From NCBI GenBank assembly GCA_029582155.1, contig CM055903.1:45213769-45277768 (forward strand): DNA of 64,000 bases. The letters run 5' to 3'. Both the position numbers and the translations under genes were made by a program. The notes under the pieces were generated by a model. That model searched no databases, was not told the origin of the DNA, and saw nothing but the letters and a program-made list of their open reading frames with translations. Below, piece by piece: positions 44,101-58,800 of this stretch. The stretch comes from Panopea generosa. Taxonomy: Eukaryota; Mollusca; Bivalvia; Adapedonta; Hiatellidae. The stretch's first letter is position 1, and every line of letters starts with the position of its first letter.

Positions 44101-47100
44101 AGATTTTTGTTTATAGTGTATTGATTGATTGAATATTTAGCGTCATTTTATGCCATCGAGGGCTAACAGACGATCAGTTAACCTAACCACTGTTTCCTGG
44201 GATTAACCAGTACTCAAGCACACCTCGTCTCCGCAAGTAACTGATAACTTTCCCACTTGAATCAGTGGTGAGAGACGAATGATAACGAGACGCAATGTCG
44301 TATATCAATCATCACGGAGACTGTTGCCGGGCGGGGGATTCGAACTCACGACCCCTGGATTGATAGTCAGACGCGTAACCGACTGAGCTAATCGGGCCCG
44401 GCTGTTTATAGTGTAAACAGCGTACATGTATAAGAATTGCATTAACCCCCCCTCCCCCCCCCCCCCCCTCCGACACACAAAAACAAAAACAAAAAAACCT
44501 CACCGATCTTAGTTCTTGATATAACCACCTTCTGTCACATTTGTTTGTTTTTTTGTGTTTTTTTTCAATTTAAAATAGTGTTAACGGGCACATGGAAAGG
44601 TTAGACAAATTCAATTACACAGTTTTAATAGAAGGGACAATGGGACAATTCCTCTAATATGGTGACTTTCTATTAACACTACACCAGAAATAAGAACATA
44701 TTCAAGAAAACGAGACAGACAAACAAAAGCTATACGGACGCAAAAAAACAGAAGACTGGACAAAATACAGACATTTTAGAAATAAGGTTAATAACTAAAA
44801 AAATATGCCAAGGAGCAATATTTTGGTAATATGGAAGAAATGATTGTAGACAGTAGTAAGACTAATCCTAAATTATATTGGAAATTACTTAAACAGTTAA
44901 TAAGAGCAAATAAAAATTGTGAAACTATTCCTCCATTGAAATATACATTAGATAACGACGAAGAAAAATACTATTTTGACGATATCGACAAAGCCAATAG
45001 TTTAAACAATTATTTTGTATCAATTTCATCAATAAGTCATGAGTAAAACAATACTTTACTACCAACTTGTTCTCTTAAAACAAACAATACTCTAACAAAT
45101 ATCAAGATAACTGAAAATGAAATTAAGGATATTATAGATACATTAAATCCCAACAAATCAGTTGGAGAAGATAAAATCAGTCATAAACTTTTAAAATTAA
45201 CAAAAAACTGTATTTCTAAACCACTGGTTATGCTTTATAATAAATCACTAGAAGAATGTAAATTTCCAGAGTTATGGAAACATAGTTTAATAATGCCACT
45301 ATTCAAAAAAGGAAATACGAATACATTGTCTAATTATAGGCCAATAACACTCTTAAGTTGTGTGGGTAAATTAATGGAAAGAGTTGTTTACAAACATATC
45401 TATAATTTTTTTGTTGCAAATAACTTGATATACAAGTTACAGTCAGGATTTTTAAAAGGTCACTCAACTGTTCATCAGTTAATCGACATCTACTATCAAG
45501 TTTGTCTGGGTATCGATGCAGGTCAATTTACATGCATGGTTTTCTGCGACGTTTCCAAAGCATTTGGTCGTGTGTGGATAAAAGGTGTTCTATTAAAGCT
45601 AAAACAGAACGGTGTTAACGGTGATATCCTAAAATGGGCGGAAAGTTATTTAATCGGACGTCAACAAAATGTCTTTGTAGGTTCAAGTTTGTCCGACAGT
45701 CAGGCAACATCTGCTGGAGTTCCTCAAGGTTCTGTCCTAGGGCCATTATTCTTTTTAATTTATATTAATGATATTGCCGAACATTTATTAAGTATTACTA
45801 GAATATTTGCCGATGATACATCTCTTGCATTCACGGCATGTAATATAACAGGTATTGAAGGCATTTTAAACCATGATCTAAGTATGATTTCAGATTGGTC
45901 AAAACAATGGTTGGTTAATTTTAACCCAAACAAAACAGAAGCAAAACTTATTTACTCTAAAAAAATATCATGTATCCTTCTTTGACTTTTAATATTCAAG
46001 TGTCAAGTTTGTAGATCATCATAAACATTTAAGACTCACATTAAGTAACGATGGGAAATGGCATGAACATATACAAAATATTTTACACTCTGCATCAAAG
46101 GTTTTAGGTATGATCAGAAAAATCAAGTTTACAGTTAACAGAACAGCTTTAAATCAAATTTATATGTCATTTCTTCGACCTATTCTAGAATATGGATCTG
46201 TAGTGTGGGGTGGGTGTACCCAATATGAAAAAGAAAATCTTGAAAAAATTCAACACGAAGCGGCTCGTATTATATCCGGTTTAACTCGGTCTACTTCTCT
46301 TCGTAACTTATACAAAGAACTAGGTTGGCTTTCTTTAGAAGAAAGAAGATTATACCAAAAATTAATTGTTGCTTATAAAGTAAAAAAAGGGTTAACTCCA
46401 GAATATTTAAACAATATTTTTCCTGAAACTGTAGGAATAACTACACCATATAATCTAAGAAATAATAGTAATTATTCTTTATTAAATACAAGAACACAAT
46501 TATTTAGAAATTCTTTTATTCCATCATGTATTTATTCTTGGAATAATCTTCCGGAACACTTACGCAATTCTGAAACTCTACCATCATTTAAACGCCAGCT
46601 TATGAATCATTTGTTTAAACCCACCAAAATACCATGTTTTTATTTAACAGGTCCTCGCAAATTATCTATTTTTTATGCACGTTTAAGAAATGGTTGCTGT
46701 AACCTTAATTATGATTTATTTGTCAACAAACTAAAATTATATTCAACTTGTGAAAAATGTGGGCATGAAAAAAAGGATGCCGAACACTATTTCATGCAAT
46801 GTCCTTCTTTTTTAAGCGATCGACTTCGTCTCTTTCATGCTACACGTCACCTTCATCCTTTAAGTGTTAAAACCCTGTTACACGGGAGAGATGATATTTC
46901 AGACGATGAAAATATTGCTGTATTTAAAAATGTCCAAACTTATATTAAAGACACTTAACGTTTTGATAAAGAATAGATCTTATTAATTTTAGTATTTACC
47001 TCACAATGGAGCCCCTCATTCAAGGTCAGCATCGGAAGCATATATTTAAACAATGTATCCTATTTCATTTTTTCTTCTTGCTTCATATATGAATATGTTT

Positions 47101-49836
47101 TACTGCTATCTTGATTGTTTTTTGTAAATAATTTGTTGTTGGGAAGGGCCGATTTTAACGTTGGATAACTTGTGGCCCAACCCTTTTGCTAGTACATGTA
47201 TATAAAAAAGCAATAAAATATGTTTAAAGTAACACTACACCGTTTCTTGATATACCGGATATTACGTGGATGAGCGTTTCCCGATCCTTTTTGCACTCAG
47301 TTCAGAGAAAGCTTAATGCCTATGACTAAACCATGTGCTGCTCAAAATCCGCAATTTCATTATATTGATTCGGTCTCTCGTGCAATCTCGTCACAAGTAT
47401 ACGTCACGAAACCTACTCTCGTTAATAATACGGAGAGTTATTTTTATTAGTGAATTTATTAAAATTACTTAATAATATTTTTTTTTTATATTTATGATTC
47501 GACGCTTCCGTGCAATTAATCAGCTGGAGCATATGTAGAGAATTTAATAGATATTTTTTTAACTACATCGCCGCTTTTGATATGTCTAAAAGCATGTCCA
47601 TATACACTATAAGCACATCCCCATGCGTTTATCATATATGATGTATTGACTGTATGGATATATTATATCAAATACACCTACAAATACTAAGGCCCGATTG
47701 GTCCAGGTAATCAAGAAACCTATGCATTTCTGGAGAGATCGGATCACCTTGTTAAAACTGACTCATTTAGACGAAGTATCTGCACACTGACGCATGTAAA
47801 TCGATCCAGTATTAAGGAAGATATTAATATTTCTTATACCTATTAAAAAAGTGACGGCAAATCGCCGAATTTGTGTGTGGGCCCTATCATAATTCAAAGT
47901 ACTTTAAAGTAATAATGAACGGGCGTTAATAAATATTAATACGCCTTCCTTAATTGATTAGTTGTATTGTACAGTTTGTAATACGCCTTCCTTAATTGAT
48001 TAGTTGTATTGTACAGTTTTGTTTATTTTATGCAACAGTGTTTCTTTAAAAATTACATAATACAATGTCCGCTATACATTTTTATTGTATGCTTTGTTTC
48101 TGCTTACTTATATTGAATACATGAAAAATGAAATTCGAGGAAATAAAAAGTAGTTCATATCGCGTATGATCATTTTGGCGGTGATTAACTCTGCAAAGCT
48201 TGATCACAGCGACATAGGCAGAGCTATTTCGGATGACTTGAGTTTAAAAAATATACACCCCTGCCCTACCCACTCCCATTGGAACCACCCCGGTTATGTA
48301 CTAATAGAAATAGTTTGTTATAATACAAGTTGTTGTCTGGATTGTAAATGACCTAATTGCTGTTGAATGTTTTGATAAAACGGTGTCATATAGTTTGGTT
48401 TTAGTGTTAGTGTTACCTGTAATAATCTTCACACAACCTCAATCATAACAATGGTACATATAAAGTACAATATACATGAATAAAAGAGCGACAACAGTGG
48501 TGGTTCCGAATTTGACCCTAGCGATCCGTATCCAAATAAATTCAGATGACCTTTATGCAAAACTACATCTTAACTATCTAAGATCTGGGCCTTGAAATTT
48601 CAGAGAAAACTTTTATTAAAATGTCGCTTAAAATGTGATTATAAGCCCTGTGGCGTGGGCTTCAATAGTGAACTCAGGCTGGTTCAAGAACTTGTCTGAA
48701 ATTTTCTGTTTTTTCAAAATATGTCAAGTGGTTAAGGAAATGGGGAGCGGACATAACATTCTTAACGTATTTCAAAACTTGAACCTCCAAGTGGTAGCAT
48801 TGACCTTTGAGCTACGGACCTGAGCCTATCGCAAGGCACATCGTCTGATTAAGGTGAATAATTGTGTCATGTTATTTCGAAATGTATGAAGTGTTTGACA
48901 AGATATGGAGCGGACTCATAATTTTGAAGATACTTCTGACCTTAACATCTAAGTGTAACCTTAACCTTTAAGTTACGGACCCAGGTCTTGAACGCAACAC
49001 AAGACCCATCGTCTGATTATGTTGAACGTTGTTACTATATTATTTTGAAATATGTCAAGTGGTTTACAGTATAATTATGGAGCGGACACGAAATTGTGTA
49101 CATATTATAAACTTTTAAACTCTAAGACTTCTAAGTATTACCTAGACCTTTAAGACAGGGTACTGCATACCGTCTATTCATGGTGAACTTTGAATTTTGT
49201 GCAAAGTTGTTAAAAAGTCCTTCAATTAATAAGAAATTGATAGCCCTGACAACATCGGACGCACGGACACACACCGAATCGCCATTGTGACGGCGGCTAT
49301 GTCGAGCTCACTGCAAGCCGGCTGGACAAAAATAAATATAAAGAAATAAACATCTAAATGATAATCTTTTGAAATACTATGGAAATCTGTGAGGCAGTCC
49401 GATTGTTTGAATTCACCAATCAAAAGCTTCATCAAGTCACAGATGATAAAAACTATATGTGTACACATTTTCGTTTTATTTCAGTTGCATACTAAACGTT
49501 TTGAATGTCATTCGCACATTCACTTCCGTTTTTGAAGGTCATAAAACAATATGATTTTTTCAAATATTGAAGGCACTTAGCCAGGGGAAAACGGGAAGTT
49601 CAACGTCAAGACTATCAGTGAGAAAGAAAGCAAACTTTTCAGTCACGATGATAGTATATTTTATATGGTGAAATATGTCGGAGAGAATATGTTACAAATA
49701 GTACTACTACCTTTGACTCCCTGCATCCGTTAAATAGGAATGAAAAGGGAATTTGTGTTTTTGTATTGAAACTATGTTTATAGAGTTTCAGAGAGTAGCA
49801 TGTGAAGTATTTTAAAATAAAAATCATTTTTCGATC

Positions 49837-49890
<54 letters not shown>

Positions 49891-52800
49891 GGGTTGGGGT
49901 GGGTGTGTGTGTGTTGTTTAATATCTATTTCACTCCGACATCTGGTTTTAAGGTAAATTAATTTATGATTTGTATTTTTTTTATTTAAGCCAAACATAAT
50001 ATAAATTATATCTCGGTAAGTGTTTGCTTTTGAAATTGTTTTGATAGAGCCATCGGACTTCGAATTAAAACATTTCTTCATATGAAAGATCTAATGATAT
50101 AATCGATTTCAAATGTTTGAAATTCTTGTTGGAGTTTCAAGGGACATAACAATATATTAAATTATGAACCCCTGTAGAGTAGTCTGCATATTTCAAATGC
50201 TTTATAGCGCGGGCTGTAGTGTAATGAATAAAGTTGGCCGCTCACGTCAGAAGTTGCGGGTTCGATCACCAGATCGACCCAATGCCTCTCATAAAACACC
50301 CAGTGAGCGGACTCTAGAGCGGTTCATATAAGTTTTGAGCTTTCATCGCAATCGAGCTTAAATAAATTAGTATAAAAGCATGGAAAACAAATTAACTAGA
50401 ATGTCAGTAGGGCTAGTAAACGTTACCGAATACTTGCCTGAAGGGGAGTATCTCAAAACGTTTTTCATTAAGACTGCAAGAGTTCTTATTTAGAAAAAAA
50501 AACACTAATAAATTGCATGTTGGATGGGGTTGTGTAATATTCATATATTTTAAAAGAACCGATGTGATTCTTACTGCAGTAAAACGTGGACTTATTTGCA
50601 ACTTGGAGTTTTAGTACTGATCTACAGTTATAAGGTTTTGAAACAAAGATGTGTGTTAGTTCTCGAACTTATGAAATGTAGATGTTATAACTACCATAGA
50701 AGGATGTTTTTATGTTCCACTTGTTTGGAAATGTATAACAATACCTGTAAAATGTAATCTTCAATTGAACTTAATTAAAAACTGAGCTTACATGGACCAG
50801 AGATTTTGTTAATAAGACTTTATTTTAGCTTAAGTTCAGCACTTACATGAATCACTCTAGAAAATGTTTACTAAGTAGAACCGAAGTGAGTGTGCTCTTT
50901 GAGATGCTGACTGGTTGACTTATAACTTCTGGCGTGAGGGGTCAACACTGTATGCTCGGCTCTCCTACTTCTGTCATTAAGCAGAACCCGGTTAGCTCAG
51001 TTGATACCGCATCTATCAATCCAGGATTCATGAGTTAAAATCTCCGCCCGGCCACAGATTCCATGACGATAAGTAGATGACATTTCTTCACAGTGTCATT
51101 CGTCTCTCATTGTTAATTCAAGTGGGTATGTTACCAATAACTTGCGAAGATGGGCGTGCTTGAGTACTGGTTAACCTTCCAGGATCCCAGGAATGAGTAG
51201 TTAAGTTAACATATCGTCTAGTAGACATCGATAGCATAAAAGGATGCCTAATATTCAAAATAAATATCTTATTCGCATTAGGAGCAATTAAAACAGGAAA
51301 TTCAGTAAATCATGTATGTTTTATAACTTATTACCTGGCAGGTTGACACTTGATGACAGATTTGAAGATAGGGTTTTTTATGATATGTATAATTATATAT
51401 GTTGCAAATACGCTACAAATATGTTTTTAATTCATCCATTTAAAAGATAGTACTTGTCTTCCTTCATAAATCGACTCTTAATGTATACAACTGCATCTCT
51501 TTTTACAGAATGTATATGTGCATGCTATATATTAGACAATGTGAAATAAATGTGTTTCTTAGTAAGACTATATAATCTAGTGCATACGTTAAAGCATGTT
51601 AAGTACATTCCCGTTTCGTGTGTAGGTCTTGAATATGTAGGTTAACGGATAATAGGCGCTACTATTTAAGAGAGTCATCTAAGAAAGGCATGTAACATGT
51701 TTCTTATCAAATCAACTTTTTAATATTCCGCCGTCGGCTAAAATGTATAATTAGACACTGAGAAATTTAACAATAATTACATCAGAGGAATGGATGCCAA
51801 ACGGGTCTCGCATAACTTCAATAGATTTCAGTAATTGGGGGTATTCTGAGAAAGTCGTATAAAGAGAAAGAAGTTGTCAGCTCGAGCGTTGCAGGATGAG
51901 TGGAAACACTGAACAGTTTGTTATCAATGTGACTTAGAAGCTATCCTGATAAAGGCTAGAGGAGAAAACAAACGTTCCGTCTTATCCTACGATACTCTGT
52001 TTATAATTGTACACTGCAGACGATATACCGACAGGAACAACATCGACAGGCACCTAACCGATGGTCACGTCTGCGGCACGTACATAGGATGTTCAAGGTT
52101 TATCAAACAAACTTTCGGACAATGATTTTTTAAATTTTATTAACAACTACGATGTGCTATTATTGTGTTAAATTGTCTATTTATTTGATACTTTTTGCTA
52201 ATGACTTAGCTCTATTTACGACTGATCCACATAGTAACAGCTTGATAATATTTTCCAATATTCAGCTAAATGGGGTTTAAAAATCACTATAAACAAAACA
52301 AAAGTATGCATATTTGAGAAAAGAAAACAATTACATCACTACGAATGGTTTATCAATATTGAGAAACTATAAATAGTAAATACATTTTGTTATTTAGGAA
52401 TACGTTTTTCATATACCGGTAATATGACAAATGCAGTAATAGCTTTACAAGAGCAAGCACTTAAAGCGTATAAGTGTTTGCTGCTAGTGTTAAGTAGAAT
52501 CAAAGTAAACATTAAAACGAAGTTACAACTTTTTGATTCAATGGTTTTAACTATACAGTAACTTTTATATGGTTCGGAAATTTTGGGAATATATGAATTT
52601 AAAGAATTAGATAAATTACACATTAAATTTTGAAAAACATATTTTACGAGTAAAACATCAAACTCCGAACATAGCCGTTTCAGGTGAACTAGGTAGATTT
52701 CCTATATCTGTGATTTCTAAAGAGCGTTCCATTATGTACTGGACTAAGATCATGAAGCAACCGAATTCAGAATTGTAAAACATCTTTTAATGAACAATGT

Positions 52801-55800
52801 AACTTTAAAAATAATAAATGTTGGGCCAAATGTATGTAATCGTTCTTAAAAAACCTAGGATTTGGAGGCATTTGGCAAAATTTCAACCCAAATAAATTAC
52901 TCTATCTTATTTAAACAAAGAATTAGAGACCAATACATGCAAACTTGGACTGCATTTTTTTCAGACTATGCAAAAAGTACAATATTATGACAAGTTTAAA
53001 ATAGATTTTAAATATGAAGATTACTTAGATTTTATTTCAAATGAAAAGAATCGCAAAAATCTGACACGTTTATGTTTTAGTGCCCATACTTTAGAAATAG
53101 GTTCAGACAGATATAATAATGTAGAAAGAGAAAATCGAATTTGTAAATTATGTTCCTTAAATGTTGTTGAATCAGATTATCATTTTCTGTTATGTTGTCC
53201 CAAATATAGATTAATAAGAATCTATTTTCATCTACAAATAAACGACACGTGCGTAATACATCAAAATACATTACTAAGGTTTTTACGCTAAGAAACAGTA
53301 TCTTGAATACACTGACTGCTTCTTAACTATATTCACTTAATTGAATTACTGAAATATAATGTTTAGATTTGATATCTTACAATATTTGACTGTTTGTTTG
53401 TAATGTTCTACTTATGCTTATATAGCGTGTCTCTATGCCATATTTGTTTAAATATTCTTTGTAAATGGCCATAGGCAATTGTGTATTATCGTTATGCCAA
53501 TAAAACTGAAACTGAAACTTAACGATGTAGACTGATTTACGATTTCCATTGGTTCCTACATTAAATAGGTATTGCAGTAACAACAAACAGGGAAATAGTT
53601 TGTACTATATTCAAAAGTGTGGCAAACTTTATCTCATATTATTTGATAGTCCGTAACATAATACAAACTGGTTTATATTATTTAGTTCATAATTTATTTT
53701 ACGTGTTCAAGGTGATGACCCTTGTAAAAAGGCGAAACAGTTAGGATTTTTGAACCAGAGAACCGTCGGATATAAGTTGGAACCGCCAGAAACACCGTTG
53801 TGCGACTATTATCTAGCTGATGGTTGGTATTCCATGGGAAACTACACTTTAGCTTCATCGAATGCTCGTTGTGGTACGATACAAAACTGGTATATGAAAG
53901 GTATGTGTCACATGTGCTTGTTTCCCTAGCTTGCAAACATGTGTGTCAATATATATACATGTTAGGTTATTTATGTCTTCAAATAGGGAATAGATGTATA
54001 CATGGAATTGATTTTATTTAGAAATTTCCTTTCCGAACGTAGCTTACCGCAAACACCTGAGAACATTTTTTTTCTATAAATGGGCCATCTGTTTCATTTA
54101 AAAAAAATCCAATTGATGGTTTTATAAAACAGACTAATTGATTAATCTTGATCGTAACCCGTTTTTCTGTTTAAAAATCGAATTTCGGTGACGATCAAAA
54201 CTATCCATTACAACAAAACAACAACAACAACAACCACCACCAACACCACCACCACCACCACCACCACCACAACAACAACAACAACAACAACAGCAGCAGC
54301 AGCAGCAACAACAACAACAACAACTTTAATTCAGCATAAAGCAAATGTGCAATGCTTGTAGCCTATACAGATAATTTATGATATGTACATGGAATAAGAG
54401 TTATTAACGTCAATTAAGAGAAGCTTATTAATGTTTGCAATATGTTAACATTGGTAAATATTGTTTTTATCTTTTGATAATTATTATTAAATATTACAAA
54501 GATTATTCGAGTTCTTGTATTATTGCATTCGAAAGATAAATGAGCTTTGGTACTGTAGGTCTATAATGTCTTTCTTTTTATTGGAAAGCATTAAAATATC
54601 AGAAGTACATAACACACTCGCCACAATATCAACACACTTAAGTCGCGTTACACAGGTTTTGACCGTGAATATGTGTTTTTGTTGCTGTATCTTGGTCAAC
54701 TATTTTCAAATTAAAACAAATAAAACTTAAAGTATATAGATCATTACGCAACAAGCAATTGAGCAGTTGGAATGTTTTTTGTTGCAGTAAAGTGTAACTA
54801 TCTGTCATCTTTTAAAAGCTGCTCTGCAAATTTATTGTTTATTTCATATAACATGTTTCAGCAGCCATCACGAAGTCTAGATCGTTGTGTATTCACACTT
54901 GAATAGACCAATTATATTTTATCAGAACGACGGTATTTGTCAGTGTAAATAATGTATTTGATACGATTATATATTAGCGAGTATGTATTTAGTGTACAAA
55001 TATAATCAGTGAAATTAATTGTGTATTTTTAATTCCGATACTCTCAGGATGTTGTTAAAGGGAATATATCAGGAAAACCGCTACAAATATCTTCAAGAAA
55101 ACATTATTAAAACGGATAAGAAGCGTCTCATTATCATTCATAAATAAAATCCGAATTGTCAATTCCATTGTAATTCGCTATTGATCACCTATGACGTGGC
55201 GCCCTTACGAAATAAATTATTATTTTATAATTCAAGGGTCACTAAACAATCATAACTTATTAAGTTAAACAGCTAAACTATCTAATAATTTATGACATAG
55301 CAACAGTGACATGCTTTTCAGATTAATTTGGCTAGTTCACAACTTCGTGTAAAAGTGTATGGATATGCAACTTCTGTGAATGTTTGGTAAGTGTTAGGTG
55401 AATAGTCAACGATCAAAGTGGGAACTAGAGAGAACACATCTATTCTTAAAGAGTACTTATGTGTGGTAAGCCACAGAAAACGGACGACGTAATAATGCAT
55501 ATATTAAATACAGTCGTTTATACACTTTTACATGGCTACATATATTTACACATCCTGATAAACGTAAAGACTCAATCCGGAATTAAACGAAGTTAAATAT
55601 AGACTTGGCTCAGTAAAGTTATGTACAAGTCAAAGTGACCTCAAAGTTCAACAGAATAAAGATAAACGATTTTGAAACAAACGGAATGAATCTCCGTTGT
55701 TTATGATACATCTTACATGTAACATCACCTTTTTCTCGTATTTGTTCAACCCATTGCCCTATGGTCAAAATTGGTCGCCATTGGGGCTTATCTTAACAAT

Positions 55801-58800
55801 AACAATATGACGTTTAAAAATTTGATTAAAATAATGGGGGAAGATATAGATGTTTCCACTAAGAGGGAAACATCTGGGAACTTCCTGTCAATAACCATTC
55901 GCAATCAATAAAATTAAAATAAAAAAATCTATAATTTATCACAAAACAGTAATTTTATATATATATATTTTTATACACAAATATAAATCCCATTATCATG
56001 TATTGTAGATAAATTGCCAACAACACCTGCTATATCTGATATCGTCATGTGTCGGAACTATGGAGCCGAAGACAAATGTTCTGAAGAAAAAACAATCCAA
56101 TGGAGTAAATGTGACGATGGTACCTATGTGTTTAACCTAGTCAGCCTTGATGAATGTGATGACGCTTATTGTATTGGTAAGATTTTTAATGATATTTAAA
56201 GGCATTATATAAGGAACAAATGCTATAGATGTCTTGAAAAATAAAATTATTTTAAAATAGATAAGAAGCATACCACTGTCATTAAGAAATAAAATCCAAA
56301 TGGTTTGTATGTCAAATTCACCAAAACGTGATATAATCGACATATAAATTTGAGTGGTAAACTTGAAACGAAATCCATTTTCTTAAAATAGGCAGCTTTT
56401 AAATACTGCTTGACGTAATTTGGACTCTTTTTTAGATGAAACAATTTTACTACGTGTAAACCTGTATCAATGATCTACTCTTTAAACAACCGGCGTTCGC
56501 CTTTACCCCATGCCTCCCTAAACTCCAATATTTGATTAAAAGTCTCTATATTTCTACTGAAAAACATGTGTGCCCGTTCAGATATTTTGTTGCGACCCTC
56601 TAAATCCGCTCCTGTTTATAACGGATAAAATTGAAATCAAATTGAAATCACGTGACTCATTAATACGTCATAAAAGATATTGCACTTTTAAGCGGGAAAT
56701 CGATTTCTGACTAACCTAAGTGAGTAATTCCCTTTTTAATATATAACTTTGTCAAGTTTAAATAGATATCGTTTTTTGTAATACGGAGTCAGTAAGTATT
56801 TAGGCATGTTGTATTGGAATAAAAGTTTTTAGCTAATTTTAATATTTTAAAAAAAATCCAAATATATTCCCTTTTAAGTTGAAATATGTTTAATTTGACT
56901 TGACATTACATAATGTGTTCCCTTAACTGTATACGTTTATATAATATTATCTTGATCAAACCTAAAATATTCAGATTCGTTTTTAAGATAAAACTACATG
57001 ATAAGCTCGTTCAATGTACTGAACGGAAACTAACAAAACAGTAGAAATGGTTCAATTTTCTGTTGAACATAAATATTATTGTATGACAATGTACACAGTT
57101 AGTGAAGTTATATACTAGTAAGCTTTAATGTATTAGTTAACAAAACGAACACCTTCATAACTCTTTCGGGATACTGTGAAGTTGCAAATCCCTGTTTCAG
57201 TCTATCGTCATAAGGGCAAATATTTCGGATTCTTTGCCATGTTCAGAATATTAGTTACGATGCCAGTTATTTAAATAACGAATCATAATCAAACTACGTA
57301 TTTAAGATCGGAAATAATGTTTTCTTACCGTTAAAATTTCTTTTTGACATTTACTAAAAATATGAAATGTACAACCATTCTACAATTATAAAATCGTTAC
57401 ACCTTAATATTAATTATACATAACATTTCTTCCCTTAAATTAAACACATTTGGACTGTAGGGACAATTTACGAACATGTACTAATATAATATTTTATTAT
57501 GAGTACGATCCAGTTCAGTTTAAGTTAAATGCTCACATGATATAAAATGAGCAGACATGGAAGATAATTGAAATCGCAACACGATATTTCAAATATGGTA
57601 ATAGCTAGCGTACGATATTTCATGAGGCATATATTAACTTAAAAACATGGACTATTCTTAGAAAATATTACCCTTTATACATTTCGGCAAAAATATAAAA
57701 TATAAACATCTTTTCATTATTTCAGAATCCTTAGTTCCTACACGTCGTAAGTATCTTTCTGTTGTTTGTCTGACACGACCTGAAAGGCATGAAACGGAAC
57801 GAAATGTTTGCCTCAGGTCATGTACTTAAAGTTCAAACAATAATTGAAACAATGCTAGCTTACAGTTCATGTAGTTACCAGAGTCAAGGATATTTTATCA
57901 CTATATTCTGGGTTTTTAATGAAATAACAATTTCCTTTCAAAGCAGCAACATCATTTTGATGATGATCTTAATTTTATTTCTTTATATATAACACGGATA
58001 GTTACTTTTGGAAGACAAAATTGTTTCAACTGATATTAGATTGAAGAAGAATGGCTCGAAAGAAACTGGAATTATACAAAACTACTCAATGAATTTGTAA
58101 AAGGTGACAATATCTGAAAAGTAAAAAGAATGTGGCGGTTTTTATATTGGATTTATTGTATACTGATTATAAAGACAGGTTTAAACAAACACGTGTATGT
58201 TTAAACAGTTAGTGAAAGGGTCTGGAAACGTTTTACCAAGACACATTTATCTTAATTAAATTAAAATCATATTTGCATTAAGTAAGACAATAACAGTAAA
58301 ATTATTATATAGTGTTATAATTACTATATGTCAAAATAAATAACTGTCACTGTTCTATTGTACACATCACATATCGTGTTTACATTTTAATCTAAATGTA
58401 GCCGGATCAACAAAGCTCAATCGGTCTGTATAACTCTACTCTCTCATATAAATGCCAAGAAAATGCATTTTTTGATCGAACATTTATATGCTTTCAATAA
58501 AGAACTGTTAATCACTCTTCTCACGTTGACGAAATGCAATGAATGACGATCACAAAATTTTAATTTTATTTACCCTTTTCGCAAAAGTGATACAATGCTC
58601 AGCAGATAGCATTTATTTTATTGATAAAATTATCACAAAATGATAATTGAAAGAAAAAATAAAAGTCAAAACAAAATGCTATTTATAGCCTCCACTGTGC
58701 CCAGCATATCATTCACGCCAACTGTGGAAGCAACTGTTCTCCGGGTGGATGACAAGAGTGGAAACAAGCAAAATGTCTTAACATTTTACTGTGATTTCAC

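Noticed and set aside
54211..54324. Polyglutamine-coding exon
   Set aside because: It lies in a phase-consistent intron between exons 2 and 3, with no flanking open frame.
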